A stretch of DNA of 64,000 nucleotides from Muscardinus avellanarius (taxonomy: Eukaryota; Chordata; Mammalia; Rodentia; Gliridae): assembly GCA_963383645.1 (NCBI GenBank), contig OY726560.1:83548593-83612592 (forward strand), written 5' to 3'. Under the pieces are notes generated by a model. The model was not told where the DNA came from. It searched no databases and saw only the letters and a program-made list of their open reading frames with translations. The stretch's first letter is position 1. Every line of letters starts with the position of its first letter. This document shows positions 1 to 11,431 of the stretch, one piece after another. Position numbers and translations under genes: made by a program.

Positions 1-620
1 GTACTGAACATTTCCACTTTGTCTATGGAAAAGCTGCTCTGTATTGCAATAGACTTGTTTTCTCCAGAGCTCACAATTCCAAAATTTAGGTGAATACTAT
101 TGTACTCTTTAGTTTTCACTTAGGTGGTACGGTGAATATTGTTGAGGCGAATATTGAAAATTATCTATAGATAATTTTAAAACAGTTTCATATAGGTAGA
201 GTCACTGATGTGTTTACATTTATCTTCTGTTGCCTGTTTACTTTGTAACCTCTCAAGTCTTGAATTACCATGTAATTCTGCAGACTGTGGACCTCTAAGG
301 CCATATTCACCAGAAAGGTGAATTCTGTAGGTTGCTAGTTTTTGTATGGTGTGATTAGAATTACTGTGGTAGAATTACTGTGATAGAGTAAAAGCTTGCA
401 TTTTCAGCAACAGAAAATTTATCTAAATGACATTCTCTTCAGTGTGTTCAATAGTACAAACAGTGTTTTATCTGTCAGTGAGTAGGTTTGTTGAGTAAAG
501 TGCAGGTTGTGGCAAGTTCTCAGGCAGGTGTGTGGCACAGTGGAATGAACACTAGTTCAGGCAAGAAGGAGGTTGACATAAGTGTCAGCCCAACACTTAC
601 TCACAGTAGTTGATGCTGTT

Positions 621-780
621 GTTTTTGGTACTGGGGATTGAACCCAGAGATGTTCTACCTCTGAGCTATACCCCTGTCTATATTTTGTTTTTCATTTGAA
701 ACAGGGCTTAATACAAACCTGTGATCCTCCTATCTTGGCCTCTTAAGTACTCGATTATGAGTATGTCACCACACCTAGCT
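621..780 (-). repeat. B1-dID SINE, diverged
   Basis: Antisense copy that opens with the reversed ID-like tail (ggtactggggattgaaccc) and closes with the reversed B1 head (caccacacctagct). It is diverged and has no clear target duplication. Confidence 0.8.
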
Positions 781-799
781 GCTTCTTTTTAAAACCAAG

Positions 800-815
800 A
801 ATAATGAATATTTTA
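800..815. repeat. Target-site duplication, left copy
   Basis: The 16-mer aataatgaatatttta is repeated exactly at 5655-5670 and flanks the LTR-element retrocopy. LTR integrases leave 4-6 bp, whereas L1-mediated insertion leaves about 10-20 bp. Confidence 0.85.
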
Positions 816-843
816 TTTTATTTTTAGTGAAGATTTAAAGAAG

Positions 844-849
844 TTTATT
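844..849 (-). other. Polyadenylation signal AATAAA in R
   Basis: AATAAA on the minus strand lies about 16 bases before the R end at 828 and the A tail. The matching site in the 5' R copy (about 5570) reads AGTAAA. Confidence 0.75.
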
Positions 850-949
850 AAAAAGATAGAAATATGGAAGATAGTTACAGCCCCATGCCAGAATGGCATG
901 GGGAAGTGGTTCAAATGAATACACCACCAAAGATACATATGGGCTGGAC

Positions 950-957
950 TTTTTATA
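950..957 (-). promoter_or_regulatory. TATA box of the LTR
   Basis: TATAAAAA on the minus strand within U3. The 5' end of the retrocopy (R, 5654) aligns to sequence about 30 bases downstream of this box, which is where transcription is expected to start. Confidence 0.7.
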
Positions 958-1316
958 CCCATGACCTCCATCTTGTTTACATAATTCTGATGTAGTAAAC
1001 GTCCCTGTAAGGTTCCTTCCCCAGCAAGGTGTGGCAAGATGTCTCCTTTCACGAAGACCCCTCCTCCCATCCTAGCTAGATTACCCAATTATTACATAAA
1101 CCTGTCTTTAGAATGAGGATGAGGAAGTCCTAGTTCCCCTCTCCTATAGACTTGCTAATTACCTTTAGCTAGGTTAATTTACATTGGAATAATTGCCTGC
1201 TTCTAGGCAGAAAGAAACCAAGTCCTTTCACAGATTTGCCCCTCACCCATTTTTTGGAATATATTAATAATCATCGCTTTCTCAAATCTTCTTAGGCCAT
1301 TCCCAATACTGGTACA

Positions 1317-1328
1317 TTCCCCCCTCTG
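1317..1328 (-). other. Polypurine tract of the LTR element
   Basis: On the minus strand the purine run AGAGGGGGGAA immediately precedes the TGT that opens U3. The related copy at 43675-43692 has a similar run. Confidence 0.7.
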
Positions 1329-1501
1329 TCTAGTAACTTCCTGACACCTGTCAGGCCAAAGGTAGATACAGAAAATACATTTTGATTTTTATAATTTTAT
1401 AAACATTTAACATGAGCTCAATTTCCATAGATTTTTCTCCCATTATTATTATACATGTACCCATAGCAAAGGAATAAGGGCGATGACTCATTGAGCTTCT
1501 T

Positions 1502-2305
1502 TTTTAAAAAAATTTTATTGGTGTATTATATTCATACATCATATTGGGGTAAAAAACTTGTGTGTAGAGACATGCACACATCACTGATTTAACCCCTACC
1601 CAATTCCCATCCCATTCCCTCCCCTTCCCTCCCTCCCTTGCTCGACTTAGTGGTTGACTGCCGAAAGCCAGCTAGTCCATTGGTCTATGTATCAGTTTTT
1701 TTGCCAGTACCAATGCTGTTTTTATTACAATGGCTTTGTAGTATAGTTTAAAGTCAGGTATTGTGATTCCTCCTGCATGGTTTTTGTTGCTGAGAACTAC
1801 CTTGGCTATTCTGGGCTTTTTGTTATTCCAGATAAATTTAAGAACTGATTTTTCTATGTCTGTGAGAAAGGATCTTGGTAGTTTAATGGGCATTGCGTTA
1901 AATCTGTAGATCACTTTTGGGAGGATGGCCATTTTAATGATATTTATTCTGCCAATCAATGAACATGGAAGATCCTTCTATCTTCTAAGATCTTCTTCAA
2001 TTTCTTTTTTCAGTGTTTTATAATTTTCTTTCTAGAGATCTTTTACCTCCTTGGTCAAATTTATTCCTAAGTATTTTATTTTTTTGTGGGAGATCCTGAG
2101 TGGAAGCGTTTTCTGAATTTCTTTTTCAGTGGATTTATGGTTGGTGTACAGGAAAGCTTCTGATTTTTTAAGGTTGATTTTGTATCCAGATACTTCACTG
2201 AATTTGTTGATCAGTTCTATAAGCCTTTTGGTTGAGTTTGTTGGGTTTTCTAAATATAGTATTATGTCATCTGCAAATAGTGAAAGTTTGAGTTCTTTTC
2301 CTATT
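1502..2305 (-). mobile_element. L1 fragment nested in the LTR element
   Basis: Antisense L1 with its 3' UTR at 1505-1650, followed directly by ORF2 sequence. The reverse-transcriptase motif FADD is readable near 2270, and a second ORF2 block covers 1672-1959. The ORF2 C-terminus is missing, so the copy is internally deleted. An exact 15-bp duplication (ctcattgagcttctt) at 1487-1501 and 2306-2320 proves insertion into the LTR element. Confidence 0.9.
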
Positions 2306-4568
2306 CTCATTGAGCTTCTTAAGGCTGAACAGGGGTGAAAGTGGGCCCCGGCTTAGGGTATAGGTGTATGTAATTGGCATGGCTTTGATAGATGTCTTTG
2401 TCAGGTTCTGTCTGTAACACCATCTGATGTCGGATAGCTTAACCCTATGAGACAACACAATACAGATTAACCATGAAAACCCAAAAAAATAGCACTTAAA
2501 TGAGAAATTAAAACCTGTTTTGCTGAATTAAGCTGAAACACACAAAGGTGGGATGTATTTAGTTTATTTTGTACCACGTGAATCCAGAAATTAGTACTGT
2601 GGAGACCTGGAATAGGGTTTGAGGTAATTTGAATAAAGATTTTAGATGATTTCTTATATGTTATATCATTAGGGTACTGTTTTTAAATTTTAATATATAT
2701 GCCAGTATCTAATAGAGTGGCTTGAAGCTGAATAACAGCAAAATTGGTATTAAAAGGCTTTGACTGATTCGTTAAATTTTAAAGTCTTGACTGTTGAGCT
2801 ATATGAGAAAATATTGTTTTTGTATCTTTTACCTATATTACCAGTCCTATGGGAGAACTATGATTTGCCCAGCACTGTAATATTAAGGAATTTTCTATTG
2901 CACTGTGTCACTGCTGTAGCCAGAGGGTGTAAGATAGCATCCTTTAGCTATTGAACATGTAACATTGGAAAAAGACCAAAAATGAACTACCGCATTGTTC
3001 AATTAATCCAGAAAAATGAGTACAATTAGGAAAAGTGAAAAGACACAAATTTGAGTGCCTGTATAATCCTGGAACTTAATGGTTTTAACTTCATTGAAGA
3101 CAAACTTAACCATATAATTTGGAAACTATGGGCGAAACATAAGTTTAAAACCATCTTCACATATGCAAACAAATGTACCACAAACACTTTATAATTTGCT
3201 TTAAATGCTTTATAAGTTGTTTTAACCCTCTTGATTTTTCTATCCTGGTCCTTTCTTTCCCATTTGGGACAATCTTAGGATTTAACTTAGAAACAAACGA
3301 ACATCCCACCAATGTTTTACAACTTACTTAACCCTCTGATTTTTCTATCCTGGTTTTTGTTTCCCATTTAAAAGACTTAAGTGGTACTTTAAGCCTTATG
3401 AAGTTAAGACCATTTTAAAGCATTGCATTCTGCATTTCCCCAATTTAATAATTTAATTATAAGACATTAGGTAAATATCACTAGCACCTTAAAACCTTAA
3501 TTTTGCAAAAGGAATAAAATTAAAGACAATGCATATCATATTTGATCACACACCTTAAAAACTGTATTATAAATTACCACAGAAAACCAGGACATTAGAT
3601 AAACATCACTAGTGTCTAAAACATTAATTTTGTCAAAGGAAAAAGAACTTTAAAAGCAATGTATATTGTATTTAATCACATTTCAGAGGTCTACTTGCAC
3701 CGCTTTTTAGGAGTTTACAGTTTAGCTAAGACTGGTTGAAATTAAAACTTTGAACAATAACTTTAGTGATGTCAGTGAAAAGACAAAGTTGGTTTCCTGA
3801 CATTATATCTCCTTGTTACCAGAGGAGCTCCTACCAGTTTGCTGCCCACCGGGAGGGTATTAAATGGGAAGGGGCTTTGCCACCCTTTCCCCTAGCTCCA
3901 TATTCCCATATCCGATTGAGCTGCATGGCCCTTCTCTGTCCAGATGAAGTTTCCTGCATTCCCTAAAGCTAGTAGCCCAACTGGGGGCATCCAGCTGGGA
4001 TGCCTGTGTGCATGGATCCCTGAGAGTGGCCTCGCAGTCCACCAGAAGGGCAATGCAGGCTTGCACTTTAGCCACCCTCCATTCTGCTCTGATTTGCCCC
4101 TTCTACCAGTCCCTCCTCTCAATGAGGTTTTCTAGTTGAAAATATTGCCATTTAAAAAAAAAAAGTAACCTTATTAATTTGCTTCCCTGAAATTAGTCTG
4201 TAATTTTTGTTGTGTCTAAGAATCCTGAGCTGCCATGAAGTCGGGCATGGCCTCCTTCTGAGCTTCCTCTCCTGAGGGCTTTCATATGCAAATGGAGCTG
4301 TGACTGCCTGCTGAATGCCAGACAATGCCTCCTGGGTGGGGCTGATCACCTAGCAAGCCTGCCTAGCAGTTATCTGGCTAAAACTTTTGACTCAGGCTTT
4401 TTCTTGAGCTCTTGGAGAAGCTTTCCTATTCAGGCTTTCAATAGGTGCTAGGGACTATGAACTGCCATAGTTCACAGACCAACAGGGTGCATGTGGCCGG
4501 AGTTGCTAATGGCCACGCTTCCTAGATGCTGCCGCCCAAAGCAAGCTAGCTTTATCTCCCTAGAACCT

Positions 4569-4569
<1 letters not shown>

Positions 4570-4600
<31 letters not shown>

Positions 4601-4780
4601 GTGGTACTGGGGATGGAACCCAGGGGCCTTCTACCTCTGGGTTACACTCCTGGACCTATTTTATATTTTATTTGGAAACAGGGTCTCTTAAGGCAGCTGA
4701 GGCTGGCTTCGAACCTGCGTGATCCTCCTGTCTCAGCCTCCCAAGCTGGGGATTACAAGCTTGTGCCACCACTCCTGGCT
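4570..4780 (-). repeat. B1-dID SINE, young
   Basis: Antisense full-length copy with a 30-base T tract (4570-4599). It is flanked by the exact 10-bp duplication ctagaacctg (4560-4569 and 4781-4790) and inserted into the LTR retrocopy. Confidence 0.92.
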
Positions 4781-5373
4781 CTAGAACCTGTTTCTAACCA
4801 CAGGAAAAAAAATAAAAAACTTACTACCATTTTGGAAATGGGTGCTGGCTGGCATCTCCTGTTTGGTGCTGGCTGGCATCTCCTTTTTGGGGAGCTTTCT
4901 GAAGGTGGGCCATGGGCATTTCTTTTTAGATTTAGCTTTGTATAGGGCTTTAAAAAGTGTCCCATCTGTAATGTGGGTAGAATGGACAGGCACTCATTGG
5001 GCCTATCATGCCTACGCTATTTAATGGGGAATTTTTCCCTCCCCTGGAGGAGATTCTGCCGTAGCTAGTCTGTGGCGGGGGAAGGGGGGGGGTCTCCACA
5101 GTTCCAGAGAGCCCGTTGGCGCTGGCAATCTAGTCATCCACCAGGATCTGGTTCCATTTTGGGGAGGGTTACTGACCTTCAAGATGCAGTGGCTTTCGGG
5201 CCACCAGTGAGATGCCCTGGAATTCACTTTCAGAGATGCTGTGATGCAAAGGCTGCTCTATAGTTGTTTTAAAGCTCAACAGCTCTACAGCTAGAGCTAA
5301 AGCTGCTGTTGCCCACCAACCCACTGCCCAAAAAGTCCCATGAAAACTACAGAGCCATGTGCCCTATGTTGCC

Positions 5374-5391
5374 CCAAGACGTTGGGCGCCA
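5374..5391 (-). other. Primer-binding site, tRNA-Lys type
   Basis: The minus strand reads TGGCGCCCAACGT followed by diverged bases. The first 13 bases match the primer site complementary to tRNA-Lys(1,2), as used by many class II (betaretrovirus-like) elements. It sits 4 bases inside the LTR end. Confidence 0.75.
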
Positions 5392-5395
5392 AATA

Positions 5396-5654
5396 TGTTA
5401 TGGTTTTGGAAACTGTCCCCAGGGATCTTTGTTAGACACCTGGGAATAATTTCCTGAAAACTCCCCAAAGAAACAGAAAAACAGAAAAAAACAGAAAAAC
5501 CACGTGTTCTTGTCCTGAGCTAAGGGTCAACATACATTAGCCCAGACTCTTGCTGAAGATTTAAAGAAGTTTACTAAAAAGATAGAAATACAGAAGATAG
5601 TCACAGCCCCGTGCCAGAATGGCATGGGGGGTGGTTCAAATGAATGGCCTACCC
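5396..5654 (-). repeat. 5' R-U5 of the LTR retrocopy
   Basis: U5 (5396-5553) ends in ...ATAACA beside the primer-binding site. R (5554-5654) duplicates the R at 828-928. No U3 precedes R; the element starts at the inferred cap site. Confidence 0.8.
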
Positions 5655-5670
5655 AATAATGAATATTTTA
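5655..5670. repeat. Target-site duplication, right copy
   Basis: Exact repeat of 800-815. The minus strand here reads AATTAAAATA, which fits the L1 endonuclease target TT/AAAA. Confidence 0.85.
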
Positions 5671-7989
5671 ATTGTTAACTTAGTTTCACATTAAAACAAT
5701 AAATATGTACAATACCAATGCTAATTTTTTTCTTACCAGTGTTTCAAAAATGAAAAGGAAAAGGCATCTTAACTCTTAAAACATAGGGACTAAGAAAGGG
5801 TTTCATGTTCTTATATTTTTATTTTTTTATAATGTGCTTTTATTGGTATATTATAGTCTCACATCATAATATAAATTATGTTGACAATGATATACATGCA
5901 CAGCGCACTTGGTGGGCCCATTACACTTCCCAATTTCCGCCTTTCCTGATCTAGAATACATCGATTGACATTTGCATATTAACATATATACACATAGTCA
6001 AAGGTAGTATTTCCATTAATGAACCTCAGTCTTTTTCCTCCCCTTCCCTTAGACCACCTCTCTGGCTCCAGTGAGGTTTCTCCTCTATTGTCTGGAGTCC
6101 CTGTGGTATCTCAGTTGCTCCCTAGCTTTTGCAAATTGGATAAAACATATGACCCTTCACTTTCTGTGACTAATCTCACTTAACATAATTAGGTCTCAGT
6201 TCCTTCAATCTTCTTGCAAATGATGTAATTTTTTCTTCTTTATTGCTGAGTAGAATTCCATTGTGTGTATTTCCCATAATTTTGTAATCTATTCATCTGT
6301 TCATGTTATATCTAGGTTGGTTCCATAATTTGTCTGTTGTGAATTGTGCTGCTCTGCACAAGGGTATGCATATATCATTGTAGTTCTCTGATTTTAGCCT
6401 TTTTGGAAAGATACCCAGGCATGGTATAGCTGTATCATATGGTGGGTCCATTCCCAACTTTCTGAGAAATCTCCACACTGATCTCTGTAGTGGCTAAACT
6501 AGTTTGGAATCCCACCAACAGTGTAGAAAAGTTCCTCTTTCCCCACAACCTTGCCAACATTTATTGTTATTTGAGTTCTTATGCTTATTGTTCTGATTGG
6601 AGTTAGATGGAATCTCAGTGTAGTTTTGATATGCATCTCCCTGATGGCTAATGATGTTGAACATTTTACATGTACCTATTGGCAATTTGTATTTCTTCTT
6701 TTATGAAGTATTTATTCAATTCAATTGCCCATATTTTGATTTATTTATTTATTCCACTAAAAATAATTTCACTTAAATTAGTCTTTTAAGTTCTTTGTAT
6801 ATTCTATATATTCTCTATCAGAGGGATAGCTGTTTTTCTTTGTGGGAACTCAATGCTATAAATTTTCCTCTCAACACTGCCTTCAAAGTGTCCCATAAAT
6901 TTTGGTATGTCCTGTCTTTTGTTTAATTCCAGGAATTTTCCCCCTTATTTCTTTTCTGATCCAGTCCTCATTCAAGAGTATATCATTCAGTCTTGATGTA
7001 TTTATGTAATTTCTTTGAGTATTGTTGATTACTACTTTCATTCCATTGTGATCTGAGAAGATGCAGGGAATTCTATTACATTTTTTGAATTCTCTGGTTC
7101 TTGCTTTGAGGCCCAGGATGTGGTCTGTTTTGGATAAGGTTCCATGGCAGCTGAGAAGAATGAGCATTTATTTGTTGCTGGTTGAAATATTCTGTATATG
7201 ACTATTAGGTCCATGTGGTTTATTGTGTTCTTTAGGTCTGAAGAGTCTTTACTCTAATCTTTGTCTGGAAGATAGATCTAGTGGTGTGAATGGTGTGTTG
7301 AAGTCTCCCAATTTAATTTTATTTGGGTCTATATGAGACTTGGTGTCCTGAAGACATTGTTTTACAAATGTGAGTGCACCCACATTTGGGGCATAAGTCT
7401 TTACTATCATAAATCTTCTTGTTAGATTGTTCCTTATATTAATAAGAAGTGACTCACTTTGTCTCTTCTGATGTGTCTTAGCTTAAAGAGTTTTTTTTTT
7501 TTTTTGTATGAAAGTAACTGCACCTATGTTTGGAGCATAAATAATGTTGACTATCATTAGTTTCTCTTGATGGATTGTTCCTTTTACCAGTAAAAAATGA
7601 CATTCTTTGTCTCTTATAAGCTTGGACTTGAAGTCTAACTCGCCTAATATCATAGTTACTACTTCTGCTTGTCTTCGAGTTCTCTTGGCATGGATTACCT
7701 TGCTCCAGTCCTTTACCTTAATTTTGTTACTATCTTTACTTGTAAGATGTCTTTCTTGCAGGCAGCAGATAGATGTATTCTAGGTTTTAATCCATTTTGC
7801 CACTTTATGTATTTTTATTCAGGAGTTGAAGCCATTTACATTTAGTGTGATTATTGAGTGATGATTTTTTTTCTAACATGTTGGGATTTTACTTCTGTTT
7901 GAGATACTGTTCTTTGCTTAGTTGTCTGCTGTATGGAAATTCTTGATTCTCTGGTCCTGGTGTGTATTACATATTTCTTCTTTTTAGGT

Positions 7990-8830
7990 AATCTCTTTGA
8001 GTATTTTCTTCAGCACTGGTTTTGAAGACATAAATTCCTTCAGATTCTGTTTGTTGTAGAAGATTTTTACTTCCCCATCTAATTTGAGAGATAGTTTTGC
8101 TTGGTAGGAAATTTTTGCTGCAAGTCATTTTCTTTTAGAGTTTGGAATATGTTACTCCATGCCCTTCTGGCTTTCTTGACTTGGTTTGGGAAGTCTGCAG
8201 TGATTCTAATTGGTTTCCCTCTGAATGTCACTTCCTCCTGTTTTTGTTGCCTTTAATATTCTCTCGTTGGCTTCTACATTGGTCATTTTGACTATTACCT
8301 GGCTTGGGGAACCTTTTCTCTGATCTTGTCTAAAAAGGTGTCTATAAGTTTTCTGTACCTTTGTATCAACCTCATGCTCTATATTTTGGAAATTTTCTGC
8401 TATTACTTCTTTGTAAAGATTGTTGATCACTTTGTTTTCACCTTCTTTTCCCTCCTCTATGCCAATTATTCTTATTTTAGCTGTTTTAAAATGGGCCCAT
8501 ATTTCTTTAATGTTCAACTCATGCTGAACAATTGTTTTTTTACAAGTTATATACTATGCATTAGTTTTTGGAGTGATCATCTTCTAGGAGTGAGATTTTA
8601 TTTGTCCATGTGGTCTAATAGATTGCTTATAGTTTGAATTGATGCCTTCACTTTAATGATTGCATCCTTTATTTCAGTCTTTCTAAATTCTTTCTGGAAG
8701 TCCTGTATTATTTCTACTGTACATTCCTGATTTGACCTTCTGGAGATCTCTGCAATTCTGCTGTTAGGTTCTGTTATTGTGGTGTTGTGGGAGCTTATTG
8801 CCTTTCTGTTACTCCTTCTCATGATTTCAG
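7990..8830 (-). pseudogene. L1 ORF1 remnant
   Basis: Open antisense pieces include IKEIWAHFKTAKIRI and a region reading KMTNVEANERILKATK, which is the RNA-binding core of L1 ORF1p. The N-terminal coiled-coil part is at 8598-8822. Frame breaks separate the pieces, so no product is expected. Confidence 0.85.
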
Positions 8831-9749
8831 AAGTTTGTATCTGTTGCTTTTGATAGTTGCTCTCAGTCTCTAGGTGTCAGCTGGTATATCCAAGGGCAAG
8901 TTGTATTCAACAGTGAAGATTGAATGAGGAGGGAAGTGAAGTTGTAAATGGAAGAATAGGGTAAAGCCTCAGATAGGATTGAATAGAATGAGAGTATGAG
9001 TTTGATAAGGTAGTATATATTAGAGATTAGAGATAATGAAAATGTAGCAGTATTCTAGTAACCAATGTAGAGTTTCTCGTATAGTGATATGAAGTAGATT
9101 TAATACAAGACAAGGAAGAAAGAAGAAGAGAGAAAAAAAAGAAAGAAAAGGGATAGAGAGAAGGCAATAGGTATGTACAAGGGAAGAAGCTTGGGAGGGG
9201 GTTTGGAAGAGTGTAAAAATTATAGGCATACACCCTCACACACACAAAAATGAACAAAACCCCAAAACAACCTCAACAACAAATTAATGCAACTTTATGA
9301 ATAAATGAATATTCAGCAGACTGGGCCTCTGCAGTCTCTCTCTGTGCAGATACCGAGTGCCACTGGAATCTTTCCTGTTGTAAGCCTGGTTCTCTGAGTC
9401 TTTCTCATTCTATTCTGATGGCTGGTAACAACGGGGCTGGATCTAGTGTTAAGTGCATGTCACCCTTCACACTTTCCACAGATTTGGAGCCTTGGCATCT
9501 CCCTTCCTCTTTAGGTGGCGTATGCCTCTGAGACCAAACTCAATGTAAGTGTCTCTGTTCTCCACAGCTAGGGCTGGGCTAGTCTGACTTCTCCCTGTTC
9601 ACCATGATTGGGTGGTCTGTGCAGATTCTGGAGATCTCGTTAAGTCTAGTGTTAAGCTTAGATCTCCCCCCACACTTTTATCTGACCACAGCCTGAGTCT
9701 CTCTGAACCTCTGCTATGTCTAAGAGCAGACCCCATCCCCACTTCTTCG

Positions 9750-10500
9750 TGTTGAGCCGCATAGTATCAGATCCAGGGAGTTTATCATGGTTGCACAAGT
9801 CACTGGGGTCACTGCGCTGGGCCTTCTGCAGGAACTGCAGCTTAACATATGGTATTATTGAGCGCTGTTATGGATCTTTGAAGGGTGTGGTAAGCTCGGC
9901 CACCACTGCTGCAAGTTGTAGACTCTATTCCTTCCTTTGTGGGCTGAACTGCATAGTCTCAGATTCAGTCATTTATTGAGGCTGCGTGAGTCTCTGGGGG
10001 CACCACACTGGGTCTTCTCCTGCAGGGATTTTGGCTTCACTTACATTTTTGTTACACACTGGTCTGGATCTCTGGAGGACATGGTGAGCTCGGCCACTGC
10101 TGCTGCTGCAAGTTGTAGCCGATGTTTGCGCAGGAAGAATCAATGACTTACAGTTCCAATGATCTGTAGCTCCTTACTTAAGGTCTTTGGATGTTTTCCT
10201 GGAATTGGATGCAGTGAGGCAAGATGGCACTGTTGTGGTACCTGGGGCCACGAGACTGGCAGGTTTCTTTTTTGGTTTCGAGTTCTGCTCTGGAACCTTG
10301 GAGGGTGTGGTGAGTTTGGCTGCCACTGCTGGAAGTTGTAGCCAGTGTTTGTGGTGGTAGAACTGATGGCTTACAACCCTAATGGTCTGCAGCTGCTCAC
10401 TTCAGGTCCTTGGTTGTTTTCTTGTTCCTCTCTGGAGTTGGTTGCTGTGAGGCAAGATGGTGCCATCTCCACACCTGATGCTGCATGGCGGGTGGGTTTC
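9750..10500 (-). repeat. Tandem monomers in the L1 5' UTR
   Basis: Blocks recur in order. A first type recurs at 9758-9920 and 9951-10120 (offset about 193). A second type contains gtgaggcaagatgg at 10214 and 10447 (offset 233). Rodent L1 promoters are known to be built from tandem monomers, and this fits that design. Confidence 0.65.
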
Positions 10501-10949
10501 TTTCTGTTCTCTGATCGGTCTTCTAATCCTCTTTTTCCCTGTCCCTTTTACCTATCATTTTATTCCTCTACTGATATTATTTTCTGACTTTGTAGAGTGC
10601 TGTTTTTGAGGCAATGGAGATTGGGCGTCAGCAGGACTGGTGTGTGCTGCTTCCCTTGAGCACCATCTTCCTGGAGGTCTAAGTAGCTTTGTCTCCATTC
10701 AATGTTATTATTGAGATAAGGTTTTCTTCCTGTCATTTTGAGTTCTATTTTCTGTTTGATATATTGTTATTTCTTCCTTGCTTACTTGTCCATCTGGTGA
10801 GATTCATCTCTTCTCTGGTTCTGGAATTTGCTTTTTTCTTCTTTGTGCTTTATTTCTTTAAGTATTTTTTTTTCTAGTGCTGGCTTGATAGTTGTGAATT
10901 CTTTAAGTTTCTGCTTGTTCTGGAATGTTTTTATTTCTTCATCAATTTT

Positions 10950-11431
10950 TGTTGGGGTCTGCACAACCGCCTGACAAAACCACGAAACTTCCAATGAATC
11001 AGCTACATGTAGCGCCGAGTGTGTTGGGGTCTGCACAATTGCCTGACAGAACTTCAGATGAATTGGCAACATGTAGCAGTGAGCGGATATGGAGGTCGTA
11101 ACTACTCCCCTTGCCCCTGCTAGCCCAATTTGGTAATGTTGAGCCTTATTGGCTCAAATAATGCTTCCGTGCTCATGAACCCCTCGTGCATTGGATAATC
11201 ATTGGCTGCAAGTTATGTGCTTTGCACATGCAAGAGTGACCTTTAGCTTGATAGGTTAGAATAGTTTCCTGTTGGAAATCCTGCTTGCGGTTTTTTGCTT
11301 TAAATTGGGTTGCCTGAGAAAAATAAATTAGATCCTGCTTGACTTGACTCCCGGCTCGTTGTGTGCTTCTGTTCGGGCCGCCGGCACTCTCCTTCCTGCT
11401 CAGCCCCACCGCTGATGGGCTGGACCCATCA
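10950..11431 (+). mobile_element. Solo LTR, class II-like
   Basis: A 482-bp LTR running TGTTGGGG...CCATCA, flanked by the exact 6-bp duplication aatttt (10944-10949 and 11432-11437). AATAAA lies at about 11321, followed by a GC-rich U5-like end. The first 72 bases are tandemly duplicated (copies start at 10950 and 11022). It interrupts L1 ORF1, so it is younger than that L1. No internal region is present, which indicates LTR-LTR recombination. Confidence 0.85.

Larger units (their letters stand above)
828..1316 (-). repeat. 3' U3-R of the LTR retrocopy
   Basis: U3 begins with TGTACC at 1316, directly after the polypurine tract. It contains a TATA box, and R (about 828-928) ends where the A tail starts. 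R pairs with 5554-5654 at roughly 90% identity by eye. The LTR stops at the polyadenylation point and has no U5. Confidence 0.8.
816..5654 (-). mobile_element. LTR retroelement inserted as an RNA copy
   Basis: Minus-strand endogenous retrovirus-like element. In element orientation it reads R-U5 (5654 to 5396), a Lys-type primer-binding site (5374-5391), a long internal region, a polypurine tract (1317-1328), then U3-R (1316 to 828) and a short impure A tail (816-826). There is no 5' U3 and no 3' U5, which is the structure of the genomic transcript, not of an integrated provirus. The exact 16-bp flanking duplication and an L1-type TT/AAAA target (minus strand, at 5665-5672) agree. The internal part carries an L1 (1502-2305) and a SINE (4570-4780). 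No gag, pol or env frame was recognisable, so it was probably a non-autonomous or badly decayed family member. Confidence 0.8.
5815..10682 (-). mobile_element. L1 element, near full length, rearranged
   Basis: Antisense L1. The 3' UTR starts at about 5815 with the typical reversed end (ttttattggtatattatag). The ORF2 C-terminus with the Cys-rich CWQGCGERGTFLHCWW motif lies at about 6480-6560, ORF2 endonuclease sequence at 6890-7800, ORF1 at about 7990-8830 and a long 5' UTR at 8840-10682 ending in an AGATGGTG-type 5' end. The middle of ORF2 (reverse transcriptase) is missing, and a segment of the endonuclease region appears twice (7350-7460 and 7505-7610). All frames are broken. Confidence 0.85.

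Noticed and set aside
813..1088. 91-codon minus frame
   Set aside because: Covers U3-R of the LTR element; no coding role is expected.
4598..4945. 115-codon + frame
   Set aside because: Its first half is an antisense SINE; frames of the type GMEPRG..LPLGYTP recur in every antisense SINE copy.
9716..10587. Series of + frames of 60-87 codons
   Set aside because: They lie in the antisense L1 5' UTR, whose GC-richer monomers happen to lack stops.
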